50,256 bases of DNA, from positions 1-50,256 of the forward strand of contig NZ_FPBO01000051.1 of the NCBI RefSeq assembly GCF_900116645.1, given 5' to 3'. The notes beneath the pieces were generated by a model. That model was not told the origin of the DNA. It made no database searches and worked only from the letters and a program-made list of their open reading frames with translations. Position numbers and translations under genes: made by a program. Origin of the DNA: Pseudoduganella namucuonensis. Its GTDB lineage: Bacteria > Pseudomonadota > Gammaproteobacteria > Burkholderiales > Burkholderiaceae_D. This document shows, one piece after another, positions 22,853 to 32,016 of this stretch. Every line of letters begins with the position of its first letter. Position 1 is the stretch's first letter.

Positions 22853-24163
22853 TTATAAGGTTTTAACCAAAACCTGGGATCGGCGCTGCCAGTTATACAT
22901 GCGCTGGCGGTCCTTGGGCAGGGCGTCCACGGTGGCGGGCACGAAGCCGCGCTTCTGGAACCAGTGCGAGGTGCGGGTGGTCAGCACGAACAGCCTGGTC
23001 ACGCCGATGGCGCGCGCGCGGTTTTCCATGTGCTTGAGGATACGCTCGCCGTCGCCCTGGGCCTGCACCTCGGGGTTGACGGTCAGGCATGCCATTTCGG
23101 CCATTTTCTGTTCCGGGAACGGATACAGCGCGGCGCAGCCGAAGATCACGCCATCGTGCTCGATGACGGAGAAGTACTCGATCTCGCGCTCGATCAGCTC
23201 GCGGCCGCGCTTGACCAGGGTGCCGTCGGCCTCCAGCGGCTCGATCAGCTTGATGATGCCGCCGACGTCCTCGATGGTGGCCTGGCGCAGGCTTTCCAGG
23301 TTCTCGTGGCTGATCATGGTGCCCACGCCGTCGTGGGTGAACAGCTCGAGCAGGGCCGAGCCGTCGGTCTCGTAGGGCACGATGTGGGCGCGCGGCACGC
23401 CGTTGGTGCAGGCCTTGACGCAGTGCTTGAGGTAGAAGGCGGTGGCCTCGGGCAGGAAGTTCGCCAGCAGCACGGCCTCGGCCTGGTGCGACGACAGCTC
23501 GCGGATCTCGGTGCCGCCGGCGTCCGTCATCAGCGGCGTTTCGCTGATGAAGATCAGCTTGTCGGCGTGCAGCGCGATGGCGGCGGTGACGGCCACGTCC
23601 TCCATGGTCAGGTTGAAGGCCTCGCCGGTGGGCGAGAAGCCCAGCGGCGACAGCAGCACCAGGCCGCCCGCGCCCAGCAGCGCGTGGATGGTCTCGGCGT
23701 CGACCTTGCGGGTGATGCCGGTCAGTTCCAGGTCCACGCCGTCGATCACGCCCAGCGGACGGGCGGTGACGAAGTTGCCGGAGATGATGCGGATGGCGGC
23801 GTGCGCCATCGGCGTGTTGGGCAAACCCTGGCTGAAGGCGGCCTCGATGTCCAGGCGCAGCTCGCCGGCGGCCTCCTTGGCGCATTCCAGCGCGGCGGTG
23901 TCGGTGATGCGCACGCCGTTGGTGAAACGGCCCTCGACGTTGCGCAGCGCCAGTTGTTCGGCCACCTGCGGCCGCGAGCCGTGCACCACCACGACCTTGA
24001 TGCCGAGGGCGTGCAGCAGGGACAAGTCCTGCGCCAGCACGGGCAGGGCACCGGCGGCCACCAGCTCGCCGGGGAAGGCGACCACGAAGGTCTTGCCGCG
24101 GAAGGCGTGAATGTAAGGCGCGACTGAGCGCAGCCATTGGACGAATTCGGTAGGGTTTTCCAT
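22853..24163 (-). CDS. argA: Amino-acid N-acetyltransferase (N-acetylglutamate synthase)
   Basis: It makes N-acetylglutamate from glutamate and acetyl-CoA, the first step of arginine synthesis. I prefer ATG 24163 (MENPTEFVQWLRSVAPYIHAFRG, 436 aa). ATG 24172 would add MRL but overlaps the TATAAT box. Residues 1 to about 285 form an amino-acid-kinase domain (VVVVHGSRPQVAEQLA, RFTNGVRITD). The rest is a GNAT acetyltransferase with the acetyl-CoA loop around VQAQGDGERILKHME and FQKRGF. In enterobacterial ArgA the kinase domain mediates arginine feedback inhibition. The gene is divergent from hrpA with only 54 bp between them. Confidence 0.93.
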   Translation of the reverse strand: MENPTEFVQWLRSVAPYIHAFRGKTFVVAFPGELVAAGALPVLAQDLSLLHALGIKVVVVHGSRPQVAEQLALRNVEGRFTNGVRITDTAALECAKEAAGELRLDIEAAFSQGLPNTPMAHAAIRIISGNFVTARPLGVIDGVDLELTGITRKVDAETIHALLGAGGLVLLSPLGFSPTGEAFNLTMEDVAVTAAIALHADKLIFISETPLMTDAGGTEIRELSSHQAEAVLLANFLPEATAFYLKHCVKACTNGVPRAHIVPYETDGSALLELFTHDGVGTMISHENLESLRQATIEDVGGIIKLIEPLEADGTLVKRGRELIEREIEYFSVIEHDGVIFGCAALYPFPEQKMAEMACLTVNPEVQAQGDGERILKHMENRARAIGVTRLFVLTTRTSHWFQKRGFVPATVDALPKDRQRMYNWQRRSQVLVKTL

Positions 24164-24168
24164 TAGCC

Positions 24169-24178
24169 GCATTATAAT
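24169..24178. promoter_or_regulatory. Shared TATAAT box between divergent argA and hrpA
   Basis: The sequence attataat contains TATAAT in both orientations (minus 24174-24169, plus 24173-24178). A TTGGCG-like -35 lies 19 bp upstream on the minus strand, a slightly long spacer. If this is the argA promoter, transcription would begin very near ATG 24163, giving a leaderless or nearly leaderless mRNA. Confidence 0.35.
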
Positions 24179-24217
24179 TCGGTGCGCGATGTTCGCGCCA
24201 AATACCTGTAAAAAACA

Positions 24218-27200
24218 ATGTCAGAAGCCAGCAAGAAGTCCCCAGTTCCCTCCCAGCAGCCGAATTCCTCCGCCGCACCAGCAACGCCAGCACGACAAGG
24301 CGGCCGCGAGGGAGGGCGTCCACCGCGTGATGGCCAGACCGCCCGCGAGGGCGGACGTGCGCGGCGCGAGGACGCGGCCGGCGCCGAAGCCGTGGCTGGA
24401 CAGGGGCAGCGCGCCCCGCGTTCCGACGCGCGCCCGCCACGCGACGATTCGCAGCAGCGCCGCGCGCCGCGCCCCGACGCCGCCGCGCAACAGGATGGCG
24501 CCGCCCCGCGTCCACCGCGCGCGGAGCGCGGCCAGGGCGCCGGTGCGGAACGCGCGCCCCGCGCCGAACGCGGCCCGCGCCTGACGCCGGAGCAGGTCGC
24601 CGCGCGCGAGGCCGAATCGGCCTTCCGCAACCCGATGCCGCCGCTGACCTATCCAGAGGACCTGCCGGTCTCCGGCCGCCGCCACGAGATCGCCGAGGCG
24701 CTGCGCAAGCACCAGGTCATCATCGTCTGCGGCGAGACCGGCTCGGGCAAGACCACCCAGCTGCCCAAGATCTGCCTCGAACTGGGGCGCGGCAGCAAGG
24801 GCCTGATCGGCCACACGCAGCCGCGCCGCATCGCCGCCTCGTCCACCGCCAAGCGCATCGCGCAGGAGCTGGGCACGCCGCTGGGCCAGAACGTGGGCTT
24901 CAAGGTGCGCTTCGCCGACACGCTCACGCGCGGCGCCGCCGTCAAGCTGATGACCGACGGTATCCTGCTGGCCGAGACGCAGACCGACCCGCTGCTCAAG
25001 GGCTACGACACGATCATCATCGACGAGGCCCACGAACGCAGCCTGAACATCGACTTCCTGCTCGGCTACCTGAAACAGCTGCTGCCGCGGCGCCCGGACC
25101 TGAAGGTGATCATCACCTCCGCCACCATCGACGCCGACCGCTTCTCGCGCCACTTCGGCACGCCGGAGAAGCCGGCGCCGGTGATCGAGGTCTCCGGCCG
25201 CCTGTACGCGGTGGAGGTGCGCTACCGCCCGGTGGAGCGCGACCAGGTGATGATGCCCGGTCCGAGCGCCGCTTCGGCCGGCGAGCCGAAACCGCAGGCC
25301 CGCGCCGCCGCCGCCGCGCGCGAAAAGCGCGACCTGATGGACGCCGTGATCGACGGTGTCGACGAGGTGTGCCGCATCGGCTCCGGCGACGTGCTGGTGT
25401 TCCTGCCCGGCGAGCGCGAGATCCGCGACGCCGCCGAGGCGCTGCGCAAGCACCATCCGCCGCACGTGGAGATCCTGCCGCTGTTCGCCCGCCTGTCGGT
25501 GGAGGAGCAGGACCGCGTGTTCCGCACCACCAACGCGCGCCGCATCGTGCTGGCCACCAACGTGGCCGAGACCTCGCTGACGGTGCCGGGCATCCGCTAC
25601 GTGGTGGACGCCGGCCTGGCGCGCGTGAAGCGCTACAGCTACCGCAACAAGGTGGAGCAGCTGCAGATCGAGCCGATCGCGCAGTCCGCCGCCAACCAGC
25701 GCGCCGGCCGCTGCGGCCGCGTGGCCGACGGCGTCTGCGTGCGCCTGTACGACGAGCAGGACTTCCTGCAGCGTCCCAAGTTCACCGATCCCGAGATCCT
25801 GCGCTCGTCGCTGGCCTCCGTCATCCTGCGCATGAAGTCATTGCACCTGGCGGATGTGGAGGAATTCCCCTTCATCGAGCCGCCGCTGGCGCGCGCGATC
25901 GCCGACGGCTACCAGCTGCTGCAGGAGCTGGGCGCGGTGGACGAGTACAACCAGTTGACGCCCCTGGGCCGCAAGCTGGCCAAGCTGCCGCTGGACCCGC
26001 GCGTGGGCCGCATGATCCTGGCCGCGCACGACAACGCCTCGCTGACCGAGGTGCTGATCGTGGCGTCCGCGCTGTCCGTGCAGGACCCGCGCGACCGCCC
26101 GGTGGAGCACCAGCAGGCGGCCGACGAGGCGCACAAGAAGTTCGCCGACGAGAAGTCCGAGTTCCTCAGCTACATCAAGATCTGGCGCTGGTTCGAGAAC
26201 GCCATCGAGCACAAGAAAACCAACCGCCAGTTGCAGGACAACTGCCGCGCCAATTTCCTGTCGCAGCTGCGCCTGCGCGAATGGCGCGACGTGCACTCGC
26301 AGCTGCTCACCATCGTCAAGGAGCAGGGCTGGCGCATGAACGAGGCGCCCGCCACCTACGAGAACCTGCACCTGGCGTTGCTGACCGGCCTGCTGGGCAA
26401 CATCGGCTTCAAGTCCGAGGACGAGCCGGGCGCCGGCTACCTGGGCGCGCGCGGCATCAAGTTCCACATCTGGCCCGGCTCGCACCTGTCCAAGAAGCCG
26501 GGCAAGTGGATCATGGCGGCCGAACTGGTGGAGACCACGCGCCTGTATGCGCGCTGCGTGGCGAACATCGATCCGGAATGGCTGGAGAAGGTGGGCGGCC
26601 ACCTGCTGAAGAAATCGTGGGGCGAGCCGCGCTGGGAGAAGCGCAGCGCGCAGGTCAGCGCGTCCGAGCGCGCCACCCTGTACGGGCTGGTGGTGTACAG
26701 CCAGCGCCGCATCAACTACGGCGCCTTCAATCCGGTGGAGGCGCGCGAGATCTTCATCCGCGACGCGCTGGTGGGCGGCGACTACGACACGCGCGCGCCG
26801 TTCTTCGCCCACAACCACAAGCTGGTGAAGGAGATCGAGAACCTCGAGCACAAGTCGCGCCGCCTGGACGTGCTGGTGGACGATGAACTGATCGCCGCCT
26901 TCTACGACAAGCTGGTGCCGGCCGACGTGGTGAACGGCGCCGGCTTCGAGAAGTGGCACAAGGACGCCACGGCGGCCGAGCCCAAGCTGCTGTTCCTGAA
27001 CCGCGACGAATTGATGCGCCACGAGGCGGCCGGCGTGACCACCGACCTGTTCCCGAAAACGATGATGGCGGCGGGCCTGGAAATGGCGCTCACCTACCAC
27101 TTCGAACCGGGCAGCGTGCGCGACGGCGTGACGCTGGCGGTGCCGCTGTACGCGCTGAACCAGCTGTCGCGCGAGCGCTGCGAATGGCTGGTGCCGGGCA

Positions 27201-28627
27201 TGCTGAAGGAGAAGGTCCACCTGCTGCTGAAGTCCTTGCCGCAGAAGCTGCGCCGCCATTGCGTGCCGCTGCCGGACTACGCGGCCAAGTTCTGCGAACG
27301 GGTGCAGGCCAAGCTGAATTTCGGCCGGGGCGACCTGGTCGACGCCATCATCGCCGACATCCGCGAGCAGATCACCATCGGCGTGCTGACCACGGACTTC
27401 AAGCCCGAGACGCTGCCGGCGCACCACTTCATGAATTTCAAGGTGATCGACGAGCATGGCCGCCAGCTGGACATGGGACGCAACCTGGCGACCCTGCAGG
27501 CCGAATACGGCGCGCAGGCGCGTCAGAGCTTCCAGAAGATGGCCGAGGCGACGTCGCCGGCCGGCACCCAGCTGCGCGCGGGCGCGCCCGCCGGCGGCAG
27601 GGCTGCGGCCGGGGGCGGGCAGGGCACGGGCCAGGGCGCCGCGCAAGGCGGCGGTAAAACAGCGCACGGCGGCATCGCCGCCGACGCCGCGCGCGGCGCC
27701 AACGCGGCGGGCGGCAAGTCCGGCCAGCAGGCCGGCGGCGCGTCCGCATCGGCCTCCGCGCCCGCCGCGCCATCGGCCCACACCAACATCACCAGCTGGA
27801 CCTTCGGCGAACTGCCGGAGATCCTGGAGATCGTGCAGGGCAAGCTGACCCTGATTGGCTTCCCCGCGCTGGTGGACAAGGGCGCGCACTGCGACCTGGA
27901 GGTGTTCGACGACCCCACCGTGGCCGAGCGCACCCACCGCGTCGGCCTGCGCCGCCTGTTCGCGCTGCAGATGAAGGACCAGATCAAGTTCATCGAGAAG
28001 AGCATCCCCAACCTGCAGCAGATGGGCATGCAGTTCATGTCCATGGGCACGCAGGAGGAGCTGCGCGACCAGATCATCAGCAAGGCGCTGGACATCGCCT
28101 GCCTGCAGGACCCGCTGCCGGTGGACGCGGCCACCTTCGCCAAGCGCAAGGAGGAGGGCAAGTCGCGCCTGGTGCTGCTGGTGAACGAGATCGCGCGCCT
28201 GCTGTCGCAAGTGCTGACCGAGTTCCACGGCCTGCCCAAGCGCCTGCAGGGCATCAACGCGCAGGCGGCGGCGGACATGCAGCAGCAACTGCAAGGCCTG
28301 GTGCACAAGCGCTTCCTGCTCGACAACGACTACGGCCAGCTGGCGCACTTCCCGCGCTACCTGAAGGCGATGAACGTGCGCCTGGAAAAGCTGCGCGGCG
28401 ACCCCGCGCGCGACGTCAAGCTGATGGCCGACTGGCAAACGGCGGCCGCGCCGTTCCAGCGCCTGCTGCGCGACAAGTCGGCCGGCCGCAACACCGATCC
28501 GAAACTGGTGGAATTCCGCTGGATGCTGGAGGAGTTGCGCGTGTCGCTGTTCGCCCAGGAGTTGCGCACGCCGATGCCGGTGTCCGTCAAGCGCTTGCAA
28601 AAGGTGTGGGAATCCATGCAGCGCTGA
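24218..28627 (+). CDS. hrpA: ATP-dependent RNA helicase HrpA (DEAH box)
   Basis: The product is 1469 aa, longer than the approximately 1300 aa of typical HrpA. Helicase motifs appear in order: Walker A GETGSGKT (172-179), DEAH (269-272), ITSATID, TNVAETSLTVPGIRYVVDAG and QRAGRCGR. HA2/OB-type and the long bacterial HrpA C-terminal region follow. The extra length has two sources. One is an Arg/Ala/Gly-rich disordered N-terminal extension (about residues 1-125). The other is a Gly/Ala-rich insertion (about 1110-1186, from TSPAGTQLRAG to SAHTNITSW) splitting the C-terminal region. The basic N-terminus may bind RNA (inference). HrpA in E. coli acts on stalled ribosomes and mRNA processing. The start MSEASKKSPVPSQQ follows no strong ribosome site. 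Confidence 0.95.
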   Translation: MSEASKKSPVPSQQPNSSAAPATPARQGGREGGRPPRDGQTAREGGRARREDAAGAEAVAGQGQRAPRSDARPPRDDSQQRRAPRPDAAAQQDGAAPRPPRAERGQGAGAERAPRAERGPRLTPEQVAAREAESAFRNPMPPLTYPEDLPVSGRRHEIAEALRKHQVIIVCGETGSGKTTQLPKICLELGRGSKGLIGHTQPRRIAASSTAKRIAQELGTPLGQNVGFKVRFADTLTRGAAVKLMTDGILLAETQTDPLLKGYDTIIIDEAHERSLNIDFLLGYLKQLLPRRPDLKVIITSATIDADRFSRHFGTPEKPAPVIEVSGRLYAVEVRYRPVERDQVMMPGPSAASAGEPKPQARAAAAAREKRDLMDAVIDGVDEVCRIGSGDVLVFLPGEREIRDAAEALRKHHPPHVEILPLFARLSVEEQDRVFRTTNARRIVLATNVAETSLTVPGIRYVVDAGLARVKRYSYRNKVEQLQIEPIAQSAANQRAGRCGRVADGVCVRLYDEQDFLQRPKFTDPEILRSSLASVILRMKSLHLADVEEFPFIEPPLARAIADGYQLLQELGAVDEYNQLTPLGRKLAKLPLDPRVGRMILAAHDNASLTEVLIVASALSVQDPRDRPVEHQQAADEAHKKFADEKSEFLSYIKIWRWFENAIEHKKTNRQLQDNCRANFLSQLRLREWRDVHSQLLTIVKEQGWRMNEAPATYENLHLALLTGLLGNIGFKSEDEPGAGYLGARGIKFHIWPGSHLSKKPGKWIMAAELVETTRLYARCVANIDPEWLEKVGGHLLKKSWGEPRWEKRSAQVSASERATLYGLVVYSQRRINYGAFNPVEAREIFIRDALVGGDYDTRAPFFAHNHKLVKEIENLEHKSRRLDVLVDDELIAAFYDKLVPADVVNGAGFEKWHKDATAAEPKLLFLNRDELMRHEAAGVTTDLFPKTMMAAGLEMALTYHFEPGSVRDGVTLAVPLYALNQLSRERCEWLVPGMLKEKVHLLLKSLPQKLRRHCVPLPDYAAKFCERVQAKLNFGRGDLVDAIIADIREQITIGVLTTDFKPETLPAHHFMNFKVIDEHGRQLDMGRNLATLQAEYGAQARQSFQKMAEATSPAGTQLRAGAPAGGRAAAGGGQGTGQGAAQGGGKTAHGGIAADAARGANAAGGKSGQQAGGASASASAPAAPSAHTNITSWTFGELPEILEIVQGKLTLIGFPALVDKGAHCDLEVFDDPTVAERTHRVGLRRLFALQMKDQIKFIEKSIPNLQQMGMQFMSMGTQEELRDQIISKALDIACLQDPLPVDAATFAKRKEEGKSRLVLLVNEIARLLSQVLTEFHGLPKRLQGINAQAAADMQQQLQGLVHKRFLLDNDYGQLAHFPRYLKAMNVRLEKLRGDPARDVKLMADWQTAAAPFQRLLRDKSAGRNTDPKLVEFRWMLEELRVSLFAQELRTPMPVSVKRLQKVWESMQR

Positions 28628-28681
28628 CGTTGGCGGTGCGCTAACGCACCGATGGACTCTCCCCGCGCGCGGTATATTGCA

Positions 28682-28700
28682 CTGCAACATAGTGTTGCAG
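28682..28700. promoter_or_regulatory. Inverted repeat upstream of the PHB-depolymerase-family gene
   Basis: CTGCAACA-TAG-TGTTGCAG is a perfect 8-bp inverted repeat ending 11 bp before the start codon. It overlaps TTGCACTGCAACA, which has the TGC-N3-GCA pattern reported for PhaR-type PHB regulators. It could be an operator or an mRNA hairpin next to the ribosome site. Confidence 0.4.
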
Positions 28701-28711
28701 GGAGAGTCTCG

Positions 28712-29896
28712 ATGGCCAAAGCAGCTCCGGGTATGCGCTTGCTGCGCAGTTTGGCCCGCGCCAGCAAGTCGCAACAGAAATTGGTGGCCAGCCTGTTCGC
28801 CGTGCCCAAGCCCAAACCCCAGCCAAAATCCAAACCGAAGCCCAAGCCCAAACCCGCGCTTCAAGCCAAGGCGCAACCCAAACGCGCGGCCGCGCCGGCC
28901 GCCAAGCTCGCCATCCGCGAGCATGCGCGCCCGGAAGTGCGCGCGCTGCCCGGCAAATGGTTGGCCGCGCAATACCGTTTGCCCGCGTCGGAAGGCCATG
29001 CCGCGGGGCAGCAAATGAGCTACTGGCTCTACCTGCCGGACCACGTCCCGGAGCGGGCCGCGCGCAGCGGCCTGCCGCTGCTGGTGATGCTGCATGGCTG
29101 CCAGCAGAGCGCCACCCAGTTCGCGCAGGGCACGCGCATGAACCGGCTGGCCGAGGAGAAGGGCTATGCGGTGCTGTATCCGCAGCAGTCCGCCAGCGCC
29201 CACGCGCAGCGCTGCTGGAAATGGTACGACCGCGCCACCCAGGAGGGCGGCGGCGACACGCGCGCGCTGGCCGGCCTGATCGAGATGGTCTGCGCGCACC
29301 ACCCGATCGACCGGCGCCGCGTCTACGCCGCCGGCATTTCGGCGGGCGCCGGCATGGCCAACATCCTGGCGCTGAACCATCCGGAACTGATCGCGGCCGT
29401 GGGGCTGCACTCGGGGCCGGTGTTCGGCGGCGGCCACAGTACCGTGGGCGCGCTGCAGGTGATGCGGCACGGCACCGCCGGCCATCACGGCGCGATCCGC
29501 GGCGTGATGGCGCGGCGCCCCGCCTTTCCCGTGATGCCGACCCTGCTGATCCAGGGCGAGGGCGACCAGGTGGTGCGGCCCGTCAACCAGCGGCAGCTGG
29601 CGCAGCAAAGCCTGCTGTTGAACGGCGTGCCGGCCGGCACGCCCGTGAAGGTGGTGGCCAAGCCGGCCGGGCGCGGCGGCAGCCGCCTCGCGCACGAGAT
29701 CCGCGACTACCTGGTGGGCGGCAAGGTGGTGCTGCGCGTGGCCAGCATCGACAGCCTGGACCACGCCTGGAGCGGCGGCGATCCGGAGCTGAAATTCAAT
29801 TCCAAGGCGGGGCCGGACGCCAGCAAGATGATGCTCGATTTCTTCGGCAAGCACCGGCGCCTGGTGTCGCGCCGCAAAGCGGTGTCCGCCGCCTGA
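28712..29896 (+). CDS. PHB-depolymerase-family esterase
   Basis: The product is 394 aa from ATG 28712, with GGGAG upstream. Residues 31-48 are a Lys-Pro repeat linker (KPKPQPKSKPKPKPKPALQ). The catalytic domain starts near 80 and shows the oxyanion-type LHGCQQSATQFAQGTRMN (127-144) and the nucleophile elbow GISAG with Ser210. A likely acid lies in QGEGDQVV, and a likely His in LDHAWSGG. This is the LpqC/PHB depolymerase family of ester hydrolases. There is no clear signal peptide, so it may be intracellular or exported by an atypical route. The exact substrate is unknown; polyhydroxyalkanoate, feruloyl or acetyl esters are possible. It is convergent with the antiporter gene, 3 bp apart. Confidence 0.8.
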   Translation: MAKAAPGMRLLRSLARASKSQQKLVASLFAVPKPKPQPKSKPKPKPKPALQAKAQPKRAAAPAAKLAIREHARPEVRALPGKWLAAQYRLPASEGHAAGQQMSYWLYLPDHVPERAARSGLPLLVMLHGCQQSATQFAQGTRMNRLAEEKGYAVLYPQQSASAHAQRCWKWYDRATQEGGGDTRALAGLIEMVCAHHPIDRRRVYAAGISAGAGMANILALNHPELIAAVGLHSGPVFGGGHSTVGALQVMRHGTAGHHGAIRGVMARRPAFPVMPTLLIQGEGDQVVRPVNQRQLAQQSLLLNGVPAGTPVKVVAKPAGRGGSRLAHEIRDYLVGGKVVLRVASIDSLDHAWSGGDPELKFNSKAGPDASKMMLDFFGKHRRLVSRRKAVSAA

Positions 29897-29899
29897 GCG

Positions 29900-31162
29900 T
29901 CACAGGAAGAAGGCCAGCGCCGCCACCGCCGTCGGCGGCAGCGCGCCCAGCAGCAAGCCGAGGGCGCCGATCGACTCGTCGCGGAAGCCGCGCCGCAGCA
30001 GCGACACGCCGGCCGGGTTGGGCGCGTTGGCGATCACCGTCAGGCCGCCGCCGGCCACGGCGCCGGCCACCAGCATGTATTGCGCCCGCGCCGACATGCC
30101 TTCGATCAGCGAGCCCAGGTAGGTGAGGGCGGCGTTGTCGGTGATGGCGGTCAGCGCCAGCGCGCCGAAGAACAGCGCCACCGGTTCCAGGCCGGACACG
30201 ATGGGCTGCAGCCACCATTGCTGCATGCCGCCCAGGATCACCAGCCCGGCCAGGAAGAAGCCCACCAGCAGGCCCTCCTTCAGGATCAGCGGATGCTGGT
30301 GGCGCTGGTAGGCCTGGGTGAAACCCAGGAACAGCAGGAACACGCCCAGGAACAGCACCGGATGGTGGGCCAGCAGCACCACCGCCGCCAGGAAGGCCAG
30401 GTGGATCAGCGCCACCACCAGCGGCACCGGACGGTCGGTGCTGCGCGCGCCGCCGGCCGCCTCGATCGGCGCGGACGGCAGGTGGCGCCCCAGCAGCGCG
30501 CCGACCACGGTGGCGTTGACCACCACCGCCAGCGCCGCCTTCCAGCCGAAGTTGCCGAGCATGAAGGCGCTGTCCCATTGCCAGGTGGCGGCCACCATCA
30601 GCACCGGCGGCGCGGCGTAGGCGGTGAGCGTGCCGCCGATCGAGATGTTGACGAACAGCACGCCCAGCGCGGCGTATTTCAGCCACTCCGGCACCGCGTC
30701 CTGGCGGAACAGCAGCGGCGCCAGGATCAGCGCGGCCAGCGTCATCGCGGCCGGCTCGGTGATCAGGGAGCCGGCCAGCGGCACCAGCGCCAGGCCCAGC
30801 CACACCAGCGCCAGTTCCGCGCGCAGCGGCGCCATGCGCGCCAGCGCCCGCAGCGCGCGCTGCACCAGGTTCAGCACCGGCCAGGAGGCCGCCACCACCA
30901 TCACCACGAACACGAACAGCGGTTCGGTGTACTGGCGCGACTCGGCGTAGGCGATGGCGTTCTGCCCGCCCGCCACCAGCGCCATCGCCACGATCAGGAT
31001 GACGGCCCAGAAGCCGAACACCACCTCCACCTCGCCCAGCAGGTGGAACAGGCCCGCGTGGCGGGGATGGCGGTGCGCCAGCGCCTCGAAGGACTTGGCG
31101 GCGAAGGTGTGCAGCAGGGCCAGTCCGAACAGGACGGCGGCGATCAGCTGGATGGTGCTCAT
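29900..31162 (-). CDS. Putative Na+/H+ antiporter family membrane protein
   Basis: The product is 420 aa with about 11-12 hydrophobic segments. It starts MSTIQLIAAVLFGLALLHTF. Polar residues typical of ion transporters lie within helices: GSLITEPAAMTLAA, FVNISIGGTLTAYAAPPVLMVA and ITDNAALTYLGSL. This pattern fits the putative Na+/H+ antiporter family (Pfam Na_H_antiport_3). ATG 31162 has GGAGC upstream. It is divergent from imuA. The ion and coupling are not provable from sequence. Confidence 0.7.
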   Translation of the reverse strand: MSTIQLIAAVLFGLALLHTFAAKSFEALAHRHPRHAGLFHLLGEVEVVFGFWAVILIVAMALVAGGQNAIAYAESRQYTEPLFVFVVMVVAASWPVLNLVQRALRALARMAPLRAELALVWLGLALVPLAGSLITEPAAMTLAALILAPLLFRQDAVPEWLKYAALGVLFVNISIGGTLTAYAAPPVLMVAATWQWDSAFMLGNFGWKAALAVVVNATVVGALLGRHLPSAPIEAAGGARSTDRPVPLVVALIHLAFLAAVVLLAHHPVLFLGVFLLFLGFTQAYQRHQHPLILKEGLLVGFFLAGLVILGGMQQWWLQPIVSGLEPVALFFGALALTAITDNAALTYLGSLIEGMSARAQYMLVAGAVAGGGLTVIANAPNPAGVSLLRRGFRDESIGALGLLLGALPPTAVAALAFFL

Positions 31163-31208
31163 GTTGCTCCGTTGATAAGTAAGGCGGGCTCTATCTTACA
31201 GTAAGCCC

Positions 31209-31251
31209 TTGCCAAAACCCGCTCCAGAGAGTACTGTGTATTTGTACAGTA
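31209..31251 (+). promoter_or_regulatory. Promoter with LexA (SOS) box for imuA-imuB
   Basis: The LexA box TACTGTGTATTTGTACAGTA (31232-31251) has the CTGT-N8-ACAG core of the E. coli-type consensus. TTGCCA (31209-31214), 17 bp and TACTGT form a plausible promoter whose -10 lies inside the box, so LexA would block it directly. Confidence 0.85.
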
Positions 31252-31284
31252 TTTTAGATTTTTCGATTTCGATTCAGAGTTGCC

Positions 31285-32016
31285 ATGACACGTCCACAAC
31301 CCATCGCCGCGCCGGAAAGCCTGCACCCGTCCCTGTGGCTGGCGTCGCAGCTGGCGCACTCGGCCATCCGCTGCGTGGACACCGGCTACGCGGCGCTGTC
31401 GGCCCAGCTGCCCGGCGGCGGCTGGCCGCTGGGCTCGCTCACCGAGTTGATGCTGCAGCAGTCCGGCATCGGCGAGATCCGGCTGCTGCGGCCGGCGCTG
31501 GTGGGGGTGGCGCAGCGCCAGGTGGTGCTGCTGGGGCCGCCGCAACTGCCGCAGGGGCTGGCGCTGGCGGCGCTGGGCCTGCCCCCGTCCAAGCTGCTGT
31601 GGATACGCGGCGGCGAGACGAAGAAGGGCGGCGGCGGCGGCGGCGACATGCTGTGGGCCGCCGAGCAGGTGCTGCGCAGCGGCTGTTGCGGCGCGCTGCT
31701 GCTGTGGCAGCGCCACATGCGGGGCGAGACGCTGCGCCGGCTGCACCTGGCGGCGCAGTCGGGCGACACCCTGTTCTGCGTGCTGCGGCCGCTGTCGGCG
31801 GCGCAGGACGCGTCGCCGGCGCCACTGCGGCTGGCGCTGCGCGCGGCGGCGGGCGGCATCGACATCGAATTCGTGAAACGCCGGGGACCGCAGCGCGACG
31901 AGCCGCTGTTCCTGCCCATGCCACCCTCTTTGCTACAGCGTCATGCGTCTCTGGATCGGCTTTCACCTGCCACGGCTCCCGCTCGAAGTGTTCTGCCCCA
32001 GCTGGTCGGAGGATAG
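31285..32016 (+). CDS. imuA: ImuA, RecA-like component of the SOS mutasome
   Basis: The product is 243 aa starting MTRPQPIAAPESLHPSLW. It shows the RecA-like pattern of ImuA (GWPLGSLTELMLQQSGIGEIRLLRPAL, then LLWIRGGE) and lacks a normal Walker A GxxxxGK(T/S), as ImuA proteins do. Known ImuA works with ImuB and DnaE2 in damage-induced mutagenesis. It overlaps imuB by 74 bp in a different frame, which points to translational coupling. A Gly-rich run (GGGGGG, around residue 116) is a local oddity. Control is by the LexA box 33 bp upstream. Confidence 0.9.
   Translation: MTRPQPIAAPESLHPSLWLASQLAHSAIRCVDTGYAALSAQLPGGGWPLGSLTELMLQQSGIGEIRLLRPALVGVAQRQVVLLGPPQLPQGLALAALGLPPSKLLWIRGGETKKGGGGGGDMLWAAEQVLRSGCCGALLLWQRHMRGETLRRLHLAAQSGDTLFCVLRPLSAAQDASPAPLRLALRAAAGGIDIEFVKRRGPQRDEPLFLPMPPSLLQRHASLDRLSPATAPARSVLPQLVGG

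Noticed and set aside
25838..29854. A 1338-aa minus-strand open frame
   Set aside because: It runs antisense to hrpA and the PHB-depolymerase-family gene. Its composition (His, Arg, Ala, Leu, Gln) is typical of the antisense of GC-rich genes, and no family pattern appears.
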